The notes under the pieces are model-generated. The model worked only from the letters and a program-made list of their open reading frames with translations, was not told the origin of the DNA and ran no database searches. A stretch of DNA of 64,000 nucleotides from Capitulum mitella (Eukaryota > Arthropoda > Thecostraca > Pollicipedomorpha > Pollicipedidae), in NCBI GenBank assembly GCA_030062745.1, contig CP099839.1, forward strand, positions 36,551,293-36,615,292, read 5' to 3'. Position numbers and translations under genes: made by a program. Position 1 is the first letter of the stretch. Every line of letters begins with the position of its first letter. Below, one piece after another: positions 59,199 to 64,000 of the stretch.

Positions 59199-62100
59199 TT
59201 AGAGTTTTTCTGCTAGGTGTGTGTCATTTAGGTATGTGAATAGCAGCTGTAGAAGGTCTGGGTGCTGGTTACCCAGTAGGGTACACAGGGTGAGCTGAAT
59301 GTTCTTTTGTTGGCAGAAGGCCTTAATGGGTCGTCTTTTTGTTTCGAAATCCCTACATTCCAGCAGGAGGTGATTTACGTTAAGTGGTGTGTTGCATGTG
59401 TGGCATTGTGGTGCTTGGTAAGAGCCGTCCTCTAAGAGTGGTTGTGTGCATTGTGTGCGACCCGTTCTAAGTCTGGTGAGGACGACTTCTTGGCGCCTGT
59501 ATTTTTGATTTGATGTGTCCCAGGCGCCAAGTGTGGGTTTGATACTGTACAGATGTGCGTGGTGATGTTGTGTCCAGGTTTTCTGTTGGTGTTTACGGAT
59601 GTGTTGTTGCAGGGCGGCCTTGCAGTCGTCGAGTGAAAATTTGGTATCAAAGCATGTGTCGAATGCTAGTGACTGTTTCGCAATCTGGTCTGCTCGCTCG
59701 TTACCTTTGATGTTAGCGTGTCCCGGTATCCAAAGGAAGGAAATGTCGTTTACGTTAGGGGACATTTGCTGTTGTATGCAATCAATGATGTAGTGTGATG
59801 GGTCGGCCGTATTGCTGATGGCTTGGAGGACCGATTTTGAGTCAGAGCAGACAACTACGTTAACCATGTTGTGTCTGATTGCCATGCGAATGGCTGTCAG
59901 TATGGCCATGGCCTCTGCAGTGAAGATTGATGTTTGGTCTGGGAGGCGGTTGCCGAGCTCAAAGCCAGGCGATGTGAGTCCGAATCCAACTTTGTCGTCG
60001 ATTTTGGACCCGTCTGTGTATATGAATGATCTGTGGTTGTTAACAGTGGTGTATTCGCGGAATTTTGCGAGTATCTCTGTTTGAGTTATGTCTGTTTTAC
60101 GTTCTGTGAGAAGATATTCGATAGTGGGTGGTTTGTGAATCCAGAATGGCCTGAGGAGCGGTCTGGGTGCAGTGGGCGGTACGGCAAACTGAAGGTCTGC
60201 CAGAGCCGTGCTTATTTGAACGTGAAAAGGTGGGCGTTTGCGTGCTGCACGGCTCTTGTCTAGTCTGTCGTGTTTGAAGCAAGACTGTGCCGGATGGTTT
60301 TCTGTAGTCTGAACTGTCATGTAGTACCGACACAGTTGTTGTGTTCGTCTGATCTGTAGGGATGGTATGTCCGCGTCGGCCAGAAGGCTGACAGTCGGGG
60401 TACTGTGCAATGCTCCAGTGGCTGCTCGAATGCTGTGATTTTGTATGGCTTCCAGTTTTTGTGTTAGGGACGGAGAGATGCTGTTGAAAATAAAGCTGTT
60501 GTATTCCAGAATGGGTCGAATGATGGCCTTGTAAAGTCTGAGTAGTGTTTGTCTGTCTCCGCCCCAGTCTGTTCCTGAGAGGCAGCGGAGGATGTTGGTG
60601 CGTTTTGCGCATCGTTTCGTGGTGTGTTTGATGTGCTGTTGGAATGTCAGTTTTTCGTCGAGGTGGATTCCGAGAAATTTGAAACTTTTAACCTGCTCTG
60701 TGGCTTCGCCATGGATGTTCAGGTTGAGGGTGAGTGGTCCGGTGGCGCGAGCGTATGCGACTACTGCTGATTTTTCTGCGGACAGGGTGAAGCCCCATTT
60801 GTTACACCACTTTGCAATGTGGTCCAGTCCGGTTTGAACGGTGTTTTCGGCTTTGAAGAAGCAGTGGTCAGTGGCCCAAATGGCCACGTCGTCCGCAAAA
60901 AGTGAATAGTGTAGTGTTCTGCAGTGTAAATCGTCAAACATGTCGTTGATCATGATGAGGAAGAGTGTTGGTGAAATGACACTTCCTTGTGGAAGGCCCT
61001 GGTCTTGTGCTCCATAGCTGGAGGTGGTGTTGCCGCATCTGACCTGTACTGTTCTGTTCCGGAGGAAGTTCAGTAGAAAGTGTGCTAGGTGTCCGCGTAG
61101 ACCTAGCTTGTAGAGTTTGTGTGCAAGTGCGGACTTGTGGACTCGGTCGAATGCGGCCGTGATATCTAAGTATGCTGCTACTGTGGTGCGTTTGTAATTC
61201 ATGCCGTGTTTGATGTCGTGTACTATGCGTATGAGATTGTCTGCGGTGGACTTGTGTTTTCGGAAACCGCACTGGTGTTCGTCGAGCAGCTTTTTGTTTT
61301 CCAGAAAGTGTCGGAGGCGTGTGTTTACCATGCGCTCGACGAGTTTGCTGGCACAGCTGGTGAGAGATATTGGTCTGTATCCTTTTGGCTGAGTGTGGTC
61401 TTTTTGGGGCTTGGGCAAGGGAATGATTATACTTTGTCGCCAATTTGGCGGAAAGGAGTCGTTTAAGAAGAGATTGTTAATGGCCGTCAACAGGTACGTT
61501 AAAGATACTTTGCTTAAGTGTCTGAAGAATTGGTAGTGAATGTCGTCCGGCCCAACCGACGTGTTGCCGCACTTGCTGAGGGCAAGGCGCAATTCATACA
61601 TGGTGAATGGAGTGTTGTATGTTTCAGTGTTGGTCGACTGAATGTTTGCGTTTGCCGCAAGTGTTTGAAGTGAGGTTGTTAGTGCTGTGTCGTAAGTGTG
61701 GTTTGCGGAGACGTTGGTGTAGTGAGTTTTGAAGTGTTCCACGACGTCGCCAGGTTCTGTGATGCGCTGATTGTTTATTGTGAGTTGTGGAAAGGGACCT
61801 GGCGGAGGGCGTTTGAGGTGGAAGCGTTTCATGAGTGTCCAGATGGTGCTTGTGGGTGTAAATCTGTTAAATGTGGCTGCATGTTCCTGCCAAGCTGTTC
61901 TCCGCGCTCCACGTCTGGTTGAGCGACAGAGTGCCTTTGCTCGGCGGTACTCCAGGAGATGCGCTTCGCACATCACCCTTTTGTACCGCTTCAAAGCTCT
62001 GCGTCGTTTTGCGATGGCTTGTTGGCATTCCGGGGTCCACCAAGGCGCTGATGCCTTATTTCGGGTTTTTTTTTATTTTGGGACGGTGGCCTGTGCTGCT

Positions 62101-62910
62101 GAGCTGATGGCTCCTAAGACCTCACTTATGGTGTGGTCCGTTGAATTTACTAGTGCGAGGTCCACCATAGCCTCGTATTTTGGCCAGTCCGCCCTTTTTA
62201 AATTCCATGTGGGTGCGTGGAGTTTGGTATGGTGGATTGCAGCGGAGCTGAGCTTAATGTGTATTGGGTAGTGGTCGCTCAGTCCGGGGTCGTCCTCGAC
62301 CGACCATTCAAAAAGATGACTAATTCGCGGGGTGCAGCACGAAATGTCTATTGCGCTGTCTACAGCCCCGTAATCTGGGGTTGTGTCTGGCGGCGGCCCC
62401 GGTGTTTAGCAGTGTAAGATTTTGATTCTCCATAAATGTGTGTACCATGTGTCCTCTGTTGGTTGTTATGTGGCTCCCCCAGCTGGGGTGGTGAGCGTTT
62501 ATGTCTCCCAGAATCAGCACTGGGTGTGGAAGTTGTGAGATGAGGGTGGTGAGGTCGTGTAGTGTGGGGTCTGGTTCTGTGGGTGGGAGGTATAATGAAA
62601 TAATGGTGGTTTGTATGTGGTTGATTTTTAGGTTTATGGCTACGCAATTTAAGTGACTGTTTACGTTAATTCTGCTGTGGGGGATGCTGTTGGCAATGAG
62701 AATGGCAGCTCCCCCTCTTCTGGTTGGCCCGTTGACATTGTCAACGTGCCACGTGAAGTTTGGAATGTGAGTCCAGTGGGAATCTGTGTCTCGCAGATGT
62801 GTCTCCTGGAGGGCGGCCAGGAGGAGATTTTTGCGTTGTGTAGGTTCAGTTTTGAATTCGGTGAAGCGAGATGGAATGCCGCCCACATTCCATTGGAGAA
62901 TGTGTGTCAT
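59199..62910 (-). pseudogene. LINE ORF2: endonuclease, RT, RNase H (broken)
   Basis: The endonuclease starts at an ATG at 62910 and shows WNVGGI, QETHL and LGDINAHHPSW near residue 137. The SDHYPI block lies after a one-base frame slip at about 62385-62410. An in-frame TAA follows at 62075-62073. Beyond it a 931-codon open stretch carries the reverse transcriptase (PKGYRPISL, LDITAAFDRV, GLPQGSVISP, FADD at about residue 366) and RNase H (IYTDGSKI about 658, AEAMAI, SDSKSVL, WIPGHANIKGNERAD). It ends at TAA 59201-59199 with a Cys/His cluster (CHTC..H..LLEC) shortly before. The reverse-transcriptase part is intact, so the two lesions are few and recent. Confidence 0.9.
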
Positions 62911-62913
62911 GAT

Positions 62914-63555
62914 TTAAGACATGGGGACTGGAGTGGGACGGATACGGCGTGTCGTGGGGGTGTCGGAGACCGAATCCGCAAGGTTTAGGGGTCTGCGGAG
63001 ACGGCGTCGGGTCATGGCTGGCGGTGTGACACGCCGGACCAGGGAGGTGATGCTGGTTTTGGACCGGGTGATTGGCCCGGCTTGGGACTCAGTCTGGCAG
63101 GCCACGTTTGCCGTGGATGGCCTGTCACACTGAGTCCCGGTGGATGTCGTGGAGGCGGGAGCGCGGGTCTGAGAGGATTTGGATTGGGGCTTTATTGGGA
63201 CGTGGTGGGGGAGGGGTTTGGGTCCGGGTGGGGGGAGGGGGGGGAACTGAGTGGAGGAGAGGAGTTTGAGACCTGGAGTTGGGTGAGCGGGTTGGTGGGG
63301 TGCGGTCATCGGGAAAGGGTATGGCCACTCGGGGCGGCCGGTTGGGGGCTGGAGCGACCGTGGGTGGGGGGGATGGGGGAGCAGGCCTGGCTTCGCTGGG
63401 GGCGTCGCCAGGCCCAGGGTGGGCTGAGGGAAGGTGTGGGGGTAGGAGCAGGCCTGGCTTTGCGCCTGGAGCGCGTCGCCAGGCCCAAGGGGGGCCAAGG
63501 GGGGGGAAGTGCTGGAGGGATCGGGGGTGGGGAGGGTGAGGGAGCAGACCTGTCG
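62914..63555 (-). pseudogene. LINE ORF1, C-terminal part
   Basis: A Pro/Ser/Thr-rich open frame ends four bases before ORF2 with a basic tail (MTRRRLRRPLNLADS). Its position fits ORF1 of an I-type LINE, but no zinc knuckle or RRM is seen, so the conserved part was lost with the 5' truncation. The frame runs on into flanking DNA to an ATG at 63600, which is probably fortuitous. Confidence 0.55.
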
Positions 63556-63599
63556 GTTTGTAAAGGTACCTCGTTGAAGTGTTAACGGGCCGATGCTCA

Positions 63600-63930
63600 C
63601 CTGTAAAGACGTTCCTGGCGACCTGGCGGATGCCTGTTACTGGTCGGCAGGGGCATCTTTACAGGAAAGCAGGGAGCTCCTGAATAATCGTTTAGGGGCA
63701 CCTGTTTGCCAGGGGGGCCACTGCCTGTCTGTAGAGGGCATTCTATCTGTCTGTAAAGGGCCCATGTCGACCTCTGGAGGCAGGGGCAGGGCCTTTTTCC
63801 ACACCGAAAAGAGATTCCTTCAGAGGCTGGCAGGGGTCCTTTATGGGTCTACAGGGGCCCTCCTCAAACAAGCAGTGAATTCCCCTACAAGCTAGCAGGG
63901 GCCCCTAAACGCTCATCCAGACCACGGGCC
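63600..63930 (+). repeat. GGGGCCCCTGCC-type array, second locus
   Basis: Degenerate units of about 30 bp with CTGTAAAGGGCCC and GGCAGGGGCC phrases, like the array at 47880-48330. The LINE appears to have inserted into or beside this array. Confidence 0.65.
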
Positions 63931-64000
63931 TCTCTTCATAGCACAAAGCCTCCTTGTATATTCGGAGGACGTTTTGTTTCGGTTCGTACATCGATTTTTT

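Larger units (their letters stand above)
58650..63555 (-). mobile_element. I-superfamily LINE, 5'-truncated and broken
   Basis: Minus-strand non-LTR retrotransposon with, in order, part of ORF1, an AP-type endonuclease, reverse transcriptase and RNase H, then about 550 bp of 3' region ending in short CAATCAGTCAATC-type units near 58660. RNase H places it in the I superfamily. The 5' junction lies near 63550, where sequence changes to the GGGGCCC-type array. A six-base CTGTCG occurs at both edges and might be a target duplication, but it is too short to be convincing. Confidence 0.85.

Noticed and set aside
63082-63585. 167-codon Gly-rich plus-strand frame
   Set aside because: Antisense of the Pro-rich LINE ORF1 remnant.

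Overview
The window looks like nuclear DNA from an arthropod, most likely a crustacean. Barnacle-like is a guess from the GC-rich, minisatellite-laden style, not something the sequence proves. Supporting points are multi-exon genes with GT-AG introns, arthropod-type members of conserved animal families, short TTAGG-type tracts, LINE and hAT-like remains, and no bacterial gene organisation.

Left part (1-15307). About 9.5 kb without a recognisable gene holds alternating GC-rich islands and minisatellites. It precedes an eight-exon ABCG8-type half transporter on the plus strand (9495-15307, 865 residues when joined). Its ATP-binding domain is degenerate at Walker A, the signature and the catalytic glutamate.

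Middle part (15308-40400). A ten-exon DEPDC1-type gene (17741-27779, plus) has a DEP domain and a RhoGAP-like domain. The latter is split by a very long low-complexity exon with a 22-residue repeat and an apparent one-base frame slip. Converging on it is an eleven-exon peroxisomal ABCD1/2-type half transporter (38314-30361, minus, 757 residues) with intact Walker A, signature, Walker B and H-loop. The 5' ends of DEPDC1 and ABCD lie in AT-rich stretches with almost no CG dinucleotides, in striking contrast with the rest of the window. In each of the three genes a tandem array has grown out of an exon/intron boundary, so the introns carry strings of decoy splice sites.

Right part (40400-64000). 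I see no host gene here. It is a repeat landscape: foldback elements, a decayed hAT-like transposase gene (42600-44824, minus), short non-autonomous elements present as pairs, a pair of about 2 kb inverted copies of an ORF-less element built of degenerate 30-bp units (48340-50225 and 56625-58620), higher-order tandem repeats, a LINE reverse-transcriptase tail fragment, and a nearly complete but broken I-superfamily LINE with endonuclease, reverse transcriptase and RNase H (58650-63555, minus).

Exon boundaries were read by eye from splice consensus, reading-frame phase and family conservation. In ABCG8 and ABCD the phases close exactly. In DEPDC1 they close after allowing one extra base in the long exon. 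No similarity search was run.
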